From: Idiomarina fontislapidosi | GTDB lineage: Bacteria; Pseudomonadota; Gammaproteobacteria; Enterobacterales; Alteromonadaceae | Length of the DNA: 64,000 bases | Assembly (NCBI RefSeq): GCF_003226255.1 | Contig: NZ_QJST01000003.1 | Span: forward strand, 147,764-211,763 | Reading direction: 5' to 3' | Shown: one piece after another, positions 54,262 through 63,299 of the stretch | Layout of the letters: each line of letters opens with the position of its first letter | Numbering within the stretch: position 1 is the first letter of the stretch | Position numbers and translations under genes: made by a program | Notes under the pieces: model-generated | Database searches by the model: none | Told to the model about the DNA's origin: nothing | The model's input: only the letters and a program-made list of their open reading frames with translations

Positions 54262-55830
54262 ATGAAAATGATAAAAACGATATGCCTTTTGTGTGGTTTC
54301 GTCCTAGCGTCAAGCGCGCTAGCGCAGCAGGGACCGCCGAAAGCACCTGAACGTGATCGCGGTGAAGGGCCTTATGAGCGCTTGATTTTGCGGGGTGCAA
54401 CCCTAGTCACGGGTGAGGGCGCTCCGCCACAAGGCCCCGTGGATATTGTGATAGAAGACGACCGCATCGTAAATATTGTCAGCGTAGGGCATCCAGGCGT
54501 GCCGATTAAGCCCGAGGGACGACCTGTCGCTCAGTCTGGTGATAAAGAAATGGACCTCAGCGGACATTATATTTTGCCAGGCTTTGTTGATATGCATGCG
54601 CATATTGGTGGCTCGGCTGAGGGTATTCCTGCCGAATACGTGCTTAAACTATGGTTGGCGCACGGGATTACCACGATTCGTGAACCCGGCAGCTTTAATG
54701 GACTCGACTGGGTGAAATGGCACCAGCAACGTGCGGCCGATAACCGTATCACGGCACCACGCATTGTGCCTTACTTAGGCTTTGGTATGGGGCGCGATGA
54801 GCCGATTTATAATGCTGAGCAGGCGCGAGAATGGGTGCGCGATATTAAGTCGCAAGGCGCATCGGGCATTAAGTTCTTTGGCGCATCAAGAAGCGTTATG
54901 GAAGCGGCACTGGATGAGGCGAATAAGCAAGGGCTCGGTACCATGATGCACCACGCTCAACTCAATGTGAAATCGATGAACGCGCTCGATTCAGCGCGCC
55001 TTGGTCTGACATCGATGGAGCATTGGTATGGCTTACCCGAGGCATTGTTCGAAGAGCAAACCATCCAAAACTATCCAGCAGACTATAATTACAACGATGA
55101 GCAGGATCGATTTGAGGAGGCGGGTCGGTTGTGGAAACAATCTGCCGAGCCTGGATCTGAAAAATGGAATGCCGTTCGCGATGAGTTGATCGCGCTCGAT
55201 TTTACTATTAATCCGACATTAACGATTTACGAGGCTTCACGTGACTTAATGCGTGAACGCCAAGCGGTATGGCATGAAGATTACACATTACCGCGGTTAT
55301 GGGATTTCTTTGAACCGAGCCGTTATGCCCATGGTTCATACTGGTTTGACTGGACAACTGAAGATGAGATTGCTTGGAAACGCAATTATCAAAAATGGAT
55401 GACGTTCTTAAGTGATTTCCATAATCACGGCGGTCGTCTCACGCTCGGTTCTGATGCGGGCTATATCTATAAGATTTATGGCTTTGGCTATATCCGTGAG
55501 ATGGAGCTACTGCAGGAAGCTGGATTAAATCCTTTAGAAGTGGTGTACGCCGCCTCAATGGGCGGAGCCGAGGCGTTGGGCATGGATGATGAGATTGGGA
55601 GTATTGCCATTGGCAAAAAAGCGGACATGGTTGTCGTAAAAGAGAATCCGTTGGCAAACTTTAAAGTCCTGTATGGAACAGGTCACTTTAAGCTCAATGA
55701 GGATAACCAACCGATTCGCACCCAAGGCATCCGTTATACCATCAAAGACGGTATTATTTTTGATGCTCAGCAGTTGCTCAAGGATGTGCGCGAGATTGTA
55801 ACCAAAGAAAAAGCCTCACGCGAATCGTGA
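54262..55830 (+). CDS. Exported amidohydrolase (metal-dependent, imidazolonepropionase/prolidase-like)
   Basis: A 522-residue amidohydrolase-superfamily enzyme with a signal peptide (cut near residue 22, SALA|QQG), so it acts in the periplasm or outside. The metal site is HxH in VDMHAHIGG, with later ligands in GIKFFG (Lys), MMHHAQ (His), SMEHWYG (His) and LTLGSDAGY (Asp). The C-terminus has GSIAIGKKADMVVVKENPL, normal for the family. Substrates of secreted members include Xaa-Pro/Xaa-Arg dipeptides and acyl-amino acids; none can be chosen here. It is inserted between fau and the 6S RNA gene on the opposite strand, and its last codons form one arm of a terminator hairpin. Confidence 0.85.
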   Translation: MKMIKTICLLCGFVLASSALAQQGPPKAPERDRGEGPYERLILRGATLVTGEGAPPQGPVDIVIEDDRIVNIVSVGHPGVPIKPEGRPVAQSGDKEMDLSGHYILPGFVDMHAHIGGSAEGIPAEYVLKLWLAHGITTIREPGSFNGLDWVKWHQQRAADNRITAPRIVPYLGFGMGRDEPIYNAEQAREWVRDIKSQGASGIKFFGASRSVMEAALDEANKQGLGTMMHHAQLNVKSMNALDSARLGLTSMEHWYGLPEALFEEQTIQNYPADYNYNDEQDRFEEAGRLWKQSAEPGSEKWNAVRDELIALDFTINPTLTIYEASRDLMRERQAVWHEDYTLPRLWDFFEPSRYAHGSYWFDWTTEDEIAWKRNYQKWMTFLSDFHNHGGRLTLGSDAGYIYKIYGFGYIREMELLQEAGLNPLEVVYAASMGGAEALGMDDEIGSIAIGKKADMVVVKENPLANFKVLYGTGHFKLNEDNQPIRTQGIRYTIKDGIIFDAQQLLKDVREIVTKEKASRES

Positions 55831-55838
55831 GGCTTTTT
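55808..55838. terminator. Bidirectional terminator of the amidohydrolase and 6S RNA genes
   Basis: A perfect 13-bp stem (AAAAAGCCTCACG with CGTGAGGCTTTTT) and a 5-nt loop. T5 tails exist on both strands. The amidohydrolase stop codon (55828-55830) lies inside the 3' arm, so the hairpin is also coding sequence. On the minus strand it lies just beyond the 6S RNA 3' end. Confidence 0.88.
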
Positions 55839-55848
55839 ATGAAAGGGT

Positions 55849-56034
55849 GGTTTCCCGGTGACGCCGCTATCTGACGGTAGCCCTTGAACCCATTGGTTCA
55901 AGGCGGGGAGCAAGTGGGATCCATCGTAGGCTTCCCGGTGCGTGCCGGGCTTGCTCATGACGGGCCAGTGATCCCCTTAAGTAAAAGCATCGGCTCAGGG
56001 ACATACGTCTATTAGCGTACGACCCAGGAAACCC
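55849..56034 (-). ncRNA. ssrS: 6S RNA
   Basis: About 186 nt on the minus strand between zapA and the amidohydrolase. Conserved blocks read on that strand: GTCCCTGAGCCGAT, and the hairpin CCTTGAACC-AAT-GGGTTCAAGG followed by GCTAC, as in E. coli 6S RNA. The ends pair (GGTTTCC at the 5' side with GGGAAACC at the 3' side) to close the long stem around the central bubble. 6S RNA mimics an open promoter and binds sigma70 RNA polymerase in stationary phase. The position after zapA is the usual one. The ends are estimated to within a few bases. Confidence 0.92.
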
Positions 56035-56041
56035 TAAACTG

Positions 56042-56359
56042 TTAGCGCTGCGGCCCGCGGTGAGCGCGTTGTTCGCTCATCGCTTGTTCGATTGTCGCCT
56101 GCAGCAACTGAATCTTTTCTTCAAGCTTAGCCGTTTTAACGGCTTGCTCTTTTTGATCGTTCATCCACTCATGACACAGATTAAGCGCTGTCATCACTGC
56201 AATTTGCTCAACATTATGCAAATTTGTGCGCTCTTTAGTGTCATTCAGCCGCTCATTCAATGCATCAGCCGCCTCTTGCAAAGCACTTTCTTGACCCACC
56301 GGGCAGTTCACCCGATAGCTACGGTCCAATAAAGTGATATCCATCGTGCGACTCGTCAT
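56042..56359 (-). CDS. zapA: Cell division protein ZapA
   Basis: A 105-residue protein that cross-links FtsZ filaments at the division ring. The N-terminal domain is TMDITLLDRSYRVNCPVGQE, matching the ZapA beta-hairpin region; the C-terminal half is a coiled coil (AVKTAKLEEKIQLLQATIEQA). ATG 56359 is 8 bp after an SD-like AGGGAG and is preferred to ATG 56344. Length is near E. coli ZapA (109). 6S RNA follows directly downstream, and ygfB is divergent across 152 bp, the E. coli arrangement. Confidence 0.96.
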   Translation of the reverse strand: MTSRTMDITLLDRSYRVNCPVGQESALQEAADALNERLNDTKERTNLHNVEQIAVMTALNLCHEWMNDQKEQAVKTAKLEEKIQLLQATIEQAMSEQRAHRGPQR

Positions 56360-56511
56360 GATGCCGACTCCCTGCTATACATTGCGTTCAATGCATGCTC
56401 TACATGCGTTCTAGTGCCTATTATGGCATGTCTTGGCAATGTTTGTCAGCTAGCGAATTGCAAAGCCGAGTGTTAGGATGACAACACCAGATTTTAATTA
56501 GAACGATATCT

Positions 56512-57081
56512 ATGACAGCTCGATTTAACTATGATCGCATTTCATCGCTTTACGCGCAACATGATGTGACGCCACAAGCAGCCGAAGTACAAGGCATTTT
56601 ATCAGGACTCGTAGCAACAGGCACGCAACCTGACTCAGCGGATCTTGATGCCTTGTTGAGCGACCTTATTTATGACGGCCAGCAACTGCCTGCTGAGCTT
56701 GCCAAATTATTAAAGCAGCAAGCCACAGAAATTCAGCACGCAATGGCGGATCGCGAACTCGGCTTCCAGCTACTTTTGCCAGAAGATAATGCACCACTGC
56801 AGGAACGTTTAAATGCGTTAGCGGGCTGGGTGCAATCATTTTTAGTGGGCTTTGGTGTTAACCAAGCGAATATTGCCGCAACCAGTGGCGATTTACGCGA
56901 GGCACTCGATGACATGATCGAGATCGCTAAACTCGAGTTTGAGGTCGATGATTCGGATGAATCCGAGCGTGCTTACTTTGAAATTGTTGAGTATCTGCGT
57001 GTATCGGCAATGATGTGTTTTACAGAACTCGGTGCACGTGAGCTAGCTCAAACTCAGAATGATTCAAAAACGTTACATTAA
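56512..57081 (+). CDS. ygfB: UPF0149 family protein YgfB
   Basis: A 189-residue helical protein of the YecA/YgfB (UPF0149) family. It lacks the C-terminal SEC-C zinc motif found in YecA, as is typical of YgfB. Motifs: AAEVQGILSGLVATG near the N-terminus, LNALAGWVQSFLVGFGV in the middle and EYLRVSAMMCFTEL at the C-terminus. In Pseudomonas YgfB modulates ampDh3 expression and beta-lactam resistance; the role elsewhere is unclear. It has no strong SD. It lies 23 bp before pepP in the conserved ygfB-pepP-ubiH-ubiI order. Confidence 0.94.
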   Translation: MTARFNYDRISSLYAQHDVTPQAAEVQGILSGLVATGTQPDSADLDALLSDLIYDGQQLPAELAKLLKQQATEIQHAMADRELGFQLLLPEDNAPLQERLNALAGWVQSFLVGFGVNQANIAATSGDLREALDDMIEIAKLEFEVDDSDESERAYFEIVEYLRVSAMMCFTELGARELAQTQNDSKTLH

Positions 57082-57104
57082 GCACTGACTTCATAGGAGC
57101 AGCT

Positions 57105-58427
57105 ATGCAACCGGTTATTCCTCAAGATGAGTTTTTACAGCGCCGTGAACGAGTACTATCTCGTATGCCCTCAAATACCGTCGCTATTGTATCGGGGCAC
57201 AGTGAACTGACTCGCAGTAACGATACGGAATATCCGTTTAGGCAGAACAGTTACTTTCATTATTTAACAGGATTTAATGAACCAGATGCCGTATTGGTGC
57301 TGAGTAAAATTGAGGGACAACCGCGTACGCTGCTATTTTGCCAGAACAAGGATCCAGAAGCCGAGGTTTGGCACGGGCTGAGATTGGGCTTTCACAACGC
57401 AGTGCACGCCTTAGCCGTTGACGAAGGGCGTGATATCGACGCCTTTGAAGAAGATATTAGTGAGCTTTTGAACGGCGCCTCGAGTGTGTTGGTGTTGATG
57501 GGCGAGGACAGTGTGCTCGAGGCACAGGTACGGGATGCGATTGATTTTTTAAGGGCAAATGAGCGTAAGGGCTACAGTGCGCCTCATCGGATCGAGGATT
57601 TACGTCCGACACTAGATACCATGCGGCAGTTTAAATCATCGCAGGAACTTGCCGTAATGCGGGAAGCAGCGCGTATCAGCAGTGATGCATTTAAGCGCAT
57701 TATGAAGTTCTGTAAACCTGGGGCAATGGAGTATCAACTTGAAGCCGAACTGCAGCATGAGTTTGCGATGCAAGGCGCGCCGGCTCCTGCCTACGGTATT
57801 ATTTGTGGCGGCGGCGCCAATGCGTGCATCCTGCATTACACCGATAATCGTGACGTGTTGCACGATGGTGATTTAGTGCTGGTTGATGCAGGGGCAGAAT
57901 ACCAAGGCTACGCAGCCGATATTACTCGTACTTTTCCGATTAACGGACGCTTTTCGGAAGAGCAAGCGATGATTTACACCATCGTATTGAAAGCGCAACA
58001 GGCAGCGTTTGAGCACATTAAGCCTGGCGGCACGCTAAAGGCGGCGACAGAGGCCGCCGCTAAAGTGATCAATGATGAGTTGACGTTGCTTGAGATATTG
58101 TCCGGCGACGCGGAGGAAAACTTTGCCAATAACCGCTGGAAGAAATTCTTTATTCACGGTCTCGGGCATTGGCTTGGGCTCGATGTCCATGACGTAGGAC
58201 GTTATAAATCAACGGACGGTGAGCCACTGACATTTCAGCCGGGTATGGTGTTGACCGTTGAACCCGGCATATACATTTCACGCGAGTCGGGTGTCGATGA
58301 ACGCTGGCGCGGCATTGGCGTGCGAATCGAAGACGATTTGATTGTGACCGAGGACGGCTTTGAAAACATGACTCAAGCCGTGCCGAAAACCATTGAAGAG
58401 ATAGAATCTTGGATGCAAAACAAGTAA
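57105..58427 (+). CDS. pepP: Xaa-Pro aminopeptidase II
   Basis: A 440-residue cytosolic metallopeptidase that removes an N-terminal residue before proline. The N-terminal creatinase-like domain (FLQRRERVLSRM, NSYFHYLTGFNEPDAVL as NSYFHYLTGF) is followed by the pita-bread catalytic domain. Metal ligands are visible in LVDAGAEYQGYAADITRTFP (two Asp), HGLGHWLGLDVHDVG (His), LTVEPGIYI (Glu) and RIEDDLIVT (Glu). Length equals E. coli PepP (441). ubiH starts inside its 3' end, overlapping by 19 bp. Confidence 0.97.
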   Translation: MQPVIPQDEFLQRRERVLSRMPSNTVAIVSGHSELTRSNDTEYPFRQNSYFHYLTGFNEPDAVLVLSKIEGQPRTLLFCQNKDPEAEVWHGLRLGFHNAVHALAVDEGRDIDAFEEDISELLNGASSVLVLMGEDSVLEAQVRDAIDFLRANERKGYSAPHRIEDLRPTLDTMRQFKSSQELAVMREAARISSDAFKRIMKFCKPGAMEYQLEAELQHEFAMQGAPAPAYGIICGGGANACILHYTDNRDVLHDGDLVLVDAGAEYQGYAADITRTFPINGRFSEEQAMIYTIVLKAQQAAFEHIKPGGTLKAATEAAAKVINDELTLLEILSGDAEENFANNRWKKFFIHGLGHWLGLDVHDVGRYKSTDGEPLTFQPGMVLTVEPGIYISRESGVDERWRGIGVRIEDDLIVTEDGFENMTQAVPKTIEEIESWMQNK

Positions 58428-59575
58428 CAGCTGATGTTGTTATTGCGGGTGGCAGTTTAGTTGGCGCACTCACTGGTGTGATGCTGGCGCGGCAACGCCC
58501 CGACTGGCGCATTGCCGTGTGTGAGCCGCGCCTTGAAGGTCCCCCCAATGATAAGCGTATTATTGCTTTGGCGGCTGCTTCGGCAGCCAGACTTCAGCGC
58601 CTTGGCGTGTTGGGTGAGTTGAGCGATGCGACAGCGATTCGCCATATCCATATTAGCGATAAAGGTTATTTAGGCGCGACGGAAATTCATGCTGAGCAGG
58701 AGCACGTAGACGCACTCGGGTATGTGGTCTCTGCGGCGGAGTTAGTGAATCGCTTTTATGTCGCCTGCCAGCGTTTAGATAATGTCACATGGTTAGCCGG
58801 TGAATCTGTTGAGGCGCTGCACCACGATATCGATAAGGTGCGGGTCGAAACGGCTAATGGGTTGCAAATCGAGACTCGATTGGTGATTGGCGCAGATGGA
58901 CAAAATTCAAAAATTCGAACTTTATGCCGATTGCCATGGCAGGTCGAGGACTATCAACAAATAGGTTGCATTAGCACGGTTAAACTCGACCGAGACTCAC
59001 AAGGGTGGGCTTACGAGCGGTTTACCGAATGGGGGCCGATGGCATTACTACCGATGGCCAACCAACAGGCTTCGTTAGTGTGGACTTTTAACCCAGAGCA
59101 GGCGGACATTGCTAAACAGTGGAGTAGCTCAGACTTTTTAAGACACTGCCAGCAAGCCTTTGGTTATCGTGCGGGTCGTTTGGTCGCGCGTTCCGAACCA
59201 GTATTTTATCCATTACAGTTGAAAAAGGCATTACGCTCAATTTATCACCGTACTGTGATTATTGGTAATGCATCGCATGCGTTACACCCCATCGCAGGAC
59301 AAGGCTTTAATTTGGGTTTACGCGATGTTGAATGTCTTGTGCAGGGTCTTTCAGCAGCCGTTGACCCGGGAGCCTTTGCGGTACTTGATGATTATCAGCA
59401 GTCACGAACAAAAGACTACAACGCTATTATTAACCTGACTGATGGACTCGTGCGCGGCTTTTCGAGCAGCAACCGCTTGTTGGTTGTGCCGCGTAACCTC
59501 GCGTTAATGACCTTACAGCATTGTTCTCCATTGCGCAGCCGCTTTGCACGTTTAACCATGGGAATGAAATCATGA
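58409..59575 (+). CDS. ubiH: 2-octaprenyl-6-methoxyphenol hydroxylase UbiH
   Basis: A 388-residue FAD monooxygenase for C1 hydroxylation of the ubiquinone ring. The dinucleotide fold is at the N-terminus (ADVVIAGGSLVGALTGVML), DG motif VIGADGQNSKIR in the middle and the FAD-binding GNASHALHPIAGQGFNLGLRDV (as ASHALHPIAGQGFNLGL) at the C-terminus. The start is TTG 58409: an in-frame stop at 58394-58396 lies upstream and the Rossmann strand follows within ten codons, so no ATG is possible. It overlaps pepP by 19 bp and ubiI by 4 bp (ATGA). Confidence 0.94.
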   Translation: MDAKQVTADVVIAGGSLVGALTGVMLARQRPDWRIAVCEPRLEGPPNDKRIIALAAASAARLQRLGVLGELSDATAIRHIHISDKGYLGATEIHAEQEHVDALGYVVSAAELVNRFYVACQRLDNVTWLAGESVEALHHDIDKVRVETANGLQIETRLVIGADGQNSKIRTLCRLPWQVEDYQQIGCISTVKLDRDSQGWAYERFTEWGPMALLPMANQQASLVWTFNPEQADIAKQWSSSDFLRHCQQAFGYRAGRLVARSEPVFYPLQLKKALRSIYHRTVIIGNASHALHPIAGQGFNLGLRDVECLVQGLSAAVDPGAFAVLDDYQQSRTKDYNAIINLTDGLVRGFSSSNRLLVVPRNLALMTLQHCSPLRSRFARLTMGMKS

Positions 59576-60738
59576 ACTATGATGTGATCGTCGTTGGCGG
59601 CGGCATGATCGGTCTGACTATGGCGCTGGGGCTGAAACGGCAAAGGCGCTCAGTGATGGTGATTGAGCAGCACGCTCAGCCTGATTTACCGGATGCTTTA
59701 GAGTTACGTGTTAGTGCATTGAATCACCGCAGTCGCGCTTTACTTGATGAGCTCGGTGTTTGGCAGCAGGTCAGTGAGTTTCGAGTCGGTCCGTACACCG
59801 ATATGCATGTGTGGGATAAAGACAGCCCTGCGGACATTCATTTTTCAGCCGCCGAAGCCAATGCCGATGATTTAGGTGCGATTACTGAAAATCGTGCCTT
59901 AGAACACTTTTTGTGGCAAGCGGCGCAAACCGCGGGTGTTGTTATAACGCAAACTGAGCAATGGCGTCTGCGTCACTGCGGTGACGATCAGCAAGCGGCA
60001 GAAATTGAGTATGGAGAGCAACAACGAGCGCATGCGCAACTGGTCATTGCGGCTGACGGTGGGCGCTCGCGATTACGTCAACAGGCGGGTTTAGCGGTGC
60101 GTTTTTGGGATTACGAACAAGTGGGTGTCGTCGCCAATTTGCGGATGGATACACCACACGAAGGCGTCGCACGACAAGTATTTTTGCCGACCGGCCCCTT
60201 AGCGTTATTGCCAACACCCGATGCGCACGTGGTTTCGATCGTGTGGAGTATGGATGCTTCACTGGCGCAGACGCGCTTGGCCAATAAGGCGCAGTTGGCA
60301 CAATTTGTCACATCAGAGAGCGGTCGCTGCTTAGGTAAAGCTGAGCTGATCTCTGAAGTGAAAGGCTTCCCCTTGCGTATGCAGTATGCGCAAGAGTGGC
60401 ATCAGCAGCGCATTGTTTTGGTAGGCGATGCGGCGCACACGATTCATCCCCTTGCCGGTCAAGGCGCCAATTTGGGATTTGCAGACTGCGTATCGTTACT
60501 CGCGCACCTGCAGCAAAGCGAGTTCGCTGATTTGTCGAATCTAACGCGTTGCTTGGGGCGTTATCAGCGCGAGCGCAAAGCGGATACACAAACTATGATC
60601 GCGGCGATGGAGCTGTTTAAACGAGGCTTTGGTACGTCGAATCCGTTAATCAAAGCGGTTCGCTCGCTTGGGTGTCTCGCCGCAGAGCGAATCACGCCGC
60701 TCAAACAAAAGTTAGCAGAGGTCGCGCTCGGTCGCTAA
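59572..60738 (+). CDS. ubiI: 2-octaprenylphenol hydroxylase UbiI (VisC)
   Basis: A 388-residue FAD monooxygenase for C5 hydroxylation of the ubiquinone ring. The N-terminal fold is YDVIVVGGGMIGLTMALGL; the DG motif is VIAADGGRSRLRQQAG; the FAD motif is GDAAHTIHPLAGQGANLGFADC (as GDAAHTIHPLAGQGANLG). ATG 59572 overlaps the ubiH stop (ATGA) and gives the normal N-terminus, unlike the longer frame from 59521. UbiI rather than UbiF is inferred from the pepP-ubiH-ubiI-gcvTHP order shared with E. coli. Confidence 0.93.
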   Translation: MNYDVIVVGGGMIGLTMALGLKRQRRSVMVIEQHAQPDLPDALELRVSALNHRSRALLDELGVWQQVSEFRVGPYTDMHVWDKDSPADIHFSAAEANADDLGAITENRALEHFLWQAAQTAGVVITQTEQWRLRHCGDDQQAAEIEYGEQQRAHAQLVIAADGGRSRLRQQAGLAVRFWDYEQVGVVANLRMDTPHEGVARQVFLPTGPLALLPTPDAHVVSIVWSMDASLAQTRLANKAQLAQFVTSESGRCLGKAELISEVKGFPLRMQYAQEWHQQRIVLVGDAAHTIHPLAGQGANLGFADCVSLLAHLQQSEFADLSNLTRCLGRYQRERKADTQTMIAAMELFKRGFGTSNPLIKAVRSLGCLAAERITPLKQKLAEVALGR

Positions 60739-60746
60739 GCGCGCGG

Positions 60747-61589
60747 TTAAATACGTGCGCTTAGGTACTCGGCAAGCTGTTTTGCTGCGGATGACGCACG
60801 ACTATCTAAGCGTAATACGATATTAATATCGCCTGGCGAAGGTAATCGCTCTTTCAACTGTGGACTACTGATTAAGCTTTGGCTATCTGGAATGGTACTT
60901 TTGGCGAGCACCGTAACACCTAAGTTACTGTTTAGGGCGGCGGTTAAGCCGGAGTAGTCTGAGTTGGTATAGCTAATGCGATAATCAATACGTGCACGCT
61001 GCAACGCTTGTTCAGCCCGTTTACGATAGATACAGCCCTCCGGTGCAACAACCAATGGTAGCGGGCGTTGCTCAAATGCAGCGGGTGTGCCCACCCAGAC
61101 TAAGGCATCATTTTGTAGCAGCATGTCATTGGGGTTACGTTGTTCTCTGAGCGCCAAAATCATATCAAAACGTTCACCTAAGCCCGCGAAGAGATCCTTG
61201 CTCAATGCCGATGTGACCTGCAATGCGATTTGTGGATAAACCTGCGCGAACTGACCCAGCACGTTGGGTAACAAGCTCGAAGCGAATTCGCTGGTAATCC
61301 CCAGTCGAATATCACCGGATACCGCCTGCGGCTGAAACTGCGCGAGCAGTTGCTCATGTAAACTAATAATACGTTGCGCGTAATCGTAAACGCGCTCGCC
61401 ATCGGGTGTAAGCGATAACCGTTGCCCTTGGCGCTGCAATAATTCAGCCCCTAATTGTTGCTCCAGTTTTTTGATTTGGATCGAGATGGCCGGTTGTGAG
61501 CGACCTAAACGTTCGCCGGCAGCGGTAATGCCGCCAAACTCAATCACTGCAACGAAACTGCGCAGGGCATCAGTCGATAAATGTTTCAT
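60747..61589 (-). CDS. LysR-family transcriptional regulator
   Basis: A 280-residue regulator. The winged HTH (about 5-64) reads LRSFVAVIEFGGITAAGERLGRSQPAISIQIKKLE (as GITAAGERLGRSQPAISIQI), and the effector domain (about 90-280) has SGDIRLGITSEFASSLLP and PSPGDINIVLRLD. It is not clearly GcvA. It is divergent from gcvT across 142 bp and convergent with ubiI (8 bp between stop codons). A LysR gene at this point is absent from the E. coli order and may be an insertion. LysR proteins usually act on their divergent neighbour, so gcvT is the first candidate target; the effector is unknown. Confidence 0.9.
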   Translation of the reverse strand: MKHLSTDALRSFVAVIEFGGITAAGERLGRSQPAISIQIKKLEQQLGAELLQRQGQRLSLTPDGERVYDYAQRIISLHEQLLAQFQPQAVSGDIRLGITSEFASSLLPNVLGQFAQVYPQIALQVTSALSKDLFAGLGERFDMILALREQRNPNDMLLQNDALVWVGTPAAFEQRPLPLVVAPEGCIYRKRAEQALQRARIDYRISYTNSDYSGLTAALNSNLGVTVLAKSTIPDSQSLISSPQLKERLPSPGDINIVLRLDSRASSAAKQLAEYLSARI

Positions 61590-61634
61590 AAATTAAATGC
61601 TTAAATAGTTAACGTTTCGGGTATTTAAAAAATA

Positions 61635-61687
61635 AATGCAATTATAAGCATTATTGATTTTAAACTTAAGTGCAAGACGCCTATAAT
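61635..61687 (+). promoter_or_regulatory. Putative gcvT promoter with upstream inverted repeat
   Basis: TATAAT at 61682-61687 is a perfect -10 hexamer, with TTTAAA 17 bp upstream as a weak -35. AATGC-N8-GCATT at 61635-61652 is an inverted repeat of LysR-operator size just upstream. I see no glycine riboswitch in this 142-bp gap. Confidence 0.45.
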
Positions 61688-61731
61688 TTGCGCCCATATT
61701 ACTGGCTAAATTTAAAGCAAAAGGATGTCTT

Positions 61732-62811
61732 ATGGGCAGCAGAACTCCGCTCTATGATGCGCACGTCGAAGCCGGCGCAAAAATGGTCGATTTTCACGGT
61801 TGGGATATGCCGTTGAACTATGGCTCACAAATTGAAGAGCACCACGCCGTTCGCCGTTCTTGCGGCATGTTCGACGTATCGCACATGACCATTGTTGATG
61901 TAGCGGGGCAGCAAGCCCAAGCGTTCTTACGCTACTTGTTAGTCAACGACGTTGCTAAATTAAAAACCGAAGGTAAGGCGCAGTACACCAGCATGCTCAA
62001 CGAGCAGGGTGGCGTAATTGATGACCTCATCGTTTATCATTTTAGCGACACCTCATACCGTTTGGTGGTTAACTCAGCCACCCGCGAACGTGACCTCGGT
62101 TGGATCGAAAAAGTCGCGGCTGATTTTGATGTCACCATTAATGAGCGTGATGACATGGCGATGATCGCTGTTCAGGGCCCCGAGTCAGAAGCTAAGTTAA
62201 ACGCCGTGTTGAGCAGCGAAGACTTCGCAACCATTGAAGGCATGAAGCCTTTCTTAGGTAAGCAAGTGGGCGATTTATTTATCGCTACCACTGGCTATAC
62301 GGGCGAAAAAGGTTACGAAATTATTGTGCCAGCCGAGCAAGTCAATGATTTGTGGAAGCAACTCATCGCTGCTGACGTAGCCCCCTGTGGTTTAGGCGCG
62401 CGCGATACATTGCGTTTAGAAGCCGGTATGAACCTGTACGGACAAGATATGGATGAGACGGTCACCCCACTTGAGTCAAATATGGGCTGGAGTGTTGCAT
62501 TTGAACCGATTGACCGCGACTTTATTGGCCGCCAAGCGCTCGAACAACAAAAACAAGCCGGTCACCACAAACTGGTTGGCTTGGTGATGGAAGACAAAGG
62601 CGTCTTGCGCCACGGTCTGAAAGTGATCGTTGATGGTGGCGAGGGTGTCATCACTTCTGGTACATTCTCACCATCACTTGGTTTTTCAATCGCAATGGCA
62701 CGCGTGCCTGCGAACGTGGGTGATACCGCACAAGTTGAGATGCGCAAAAAACAGGTCACTGTGAAGGTTGTTAAACCTGCATTCGTGCGAAACGGTCAAT
62801 CTGTTTTATAA
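61732..62811 (+). CDS. gcvT: Glycine cleavage system aminomethyltransferase (T protein)
   Basis: A 359-residue THF-dependent enzyme that takes the methylene carbon from aminomethyl-lipoyl-GcvH, yielding 5,10-methylene-THF and ammonia. Motifs: [30 protein letters not shown] (as [18 protein letters not shown]), the [10 protein letters not shown] segment typical of T proteins, [29 protein letters not shown] and [20 protein letters not shown] (catalytic Asp in GARDTLR). Length matches E. coli GcvT (364). SD AAGGA precedes ATG 61732. gcvH follows after 68 bp. Confidence 0.98.
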   Translation: MGSRTPLYDAHVEAGAKMVDFHGWDMPLNYGSQIEEHHAVRRSCGMFDVSHMTIVDVAGQQAQAFLRYLLVNDVAKLKTEGKAQYTSMLNEQGGVIDDLIVYHFSDTSYRLVVNSATRERDLGWIEKVAADFDVTINERDDMAMIAVQGPESEAKLNAVLSSEDFATIEGMKPFLGKQVGDLFIATTGYTGEKGYEIIVPAEQVNDLWKQLIAADVAPCGLGARDTLRLEAGMNLYGQDMDETVTPLESNMGWSVAFEPIDRDFIGRQALEQQKQAGHHKLVGLVMEDKGVLRHGLKVIVDGGEGVITSGTFSPSLGFSIAMARVPANVGDTAQVEMRKKQVTVKVVKPAFVRNGQSVL

Positions 62812-62879
62812 TAGCGTCAGAATTTAGTTAAATAGTCAGACAATCTGCCAGCGGCAGTTGGATTGAGAAGGATAGAGTT

Positions 62880-63269
62880 ATGAGCAACATTCCAGCGGAT
62901 CTTAAATATGCGTCAACTCACGAGTGGGTGCGTGATGAAGGCGATGGCACTTTCACTATCGGTATCACCGAGCACGCGCAAGACCTTTTGGGCGACATGG
63001 TGTTTGTTGAGTTGCCCGAAGTGGGTGACAAAGTGTCAGTCGGCGATGACGTAGCGGTTGCGGAGTCTGTTAAAGCAGCTTCAGACATCTACGCACCGAT
63101 TAGCGGTGAAGTTATCGCGATTAATGAAGATCTTGAAGACGCGCCAGAAAACGTCAACAACGACCCGTATGGTGACGGTTGGTTGTTCCGCATTAAAGCG
63201 GAAGACAGCGGTGAGCTAGGTAACTTGCTCGACGCCGACGCGTATGAAGCGTCTATCGACGAAGATTAA
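62880..63269 (+). CDS. gcvH: Glycine cleavage system H protein
   Basis: A 129-residue lipoyl carrier that shuttles the aminomethyl group between P, T and L proteins. Lipoylation site K65 lies in [12 protein letters not shown]. Other conserved parts: [37 protein letters not shown] (as THEWVRDEG and [12 protein letters not shown]), and [14 protein letters not shown]. Length equals E. coli GcvH (129). A terminator-like hairpin separates it from gcvP. Confidence 0.99.
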   Translation: MSNIPADLKYASTHEWVRDEGDGTFTIGITEHAQDLLGDMVFVELPEVGDKVSVGDDVAVAESVKAASDIYAPISGEVIAINEDLEDAPENVNNDPYGDGWLFRIKAEDSGELGNLLDADAYEASIDED

Positions 63270-63299
63270 GCGTTAATGTAACGGCACAAGGAAAGTGAT

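Noticed and set aside
61590-61731. Glycine riboswitch upstream of gcvT
   Set aside because: The AT-rich 142-bp gap lacks the paired conserved aptamer blocks and is too short for a tandem aptamer plus expression platform.
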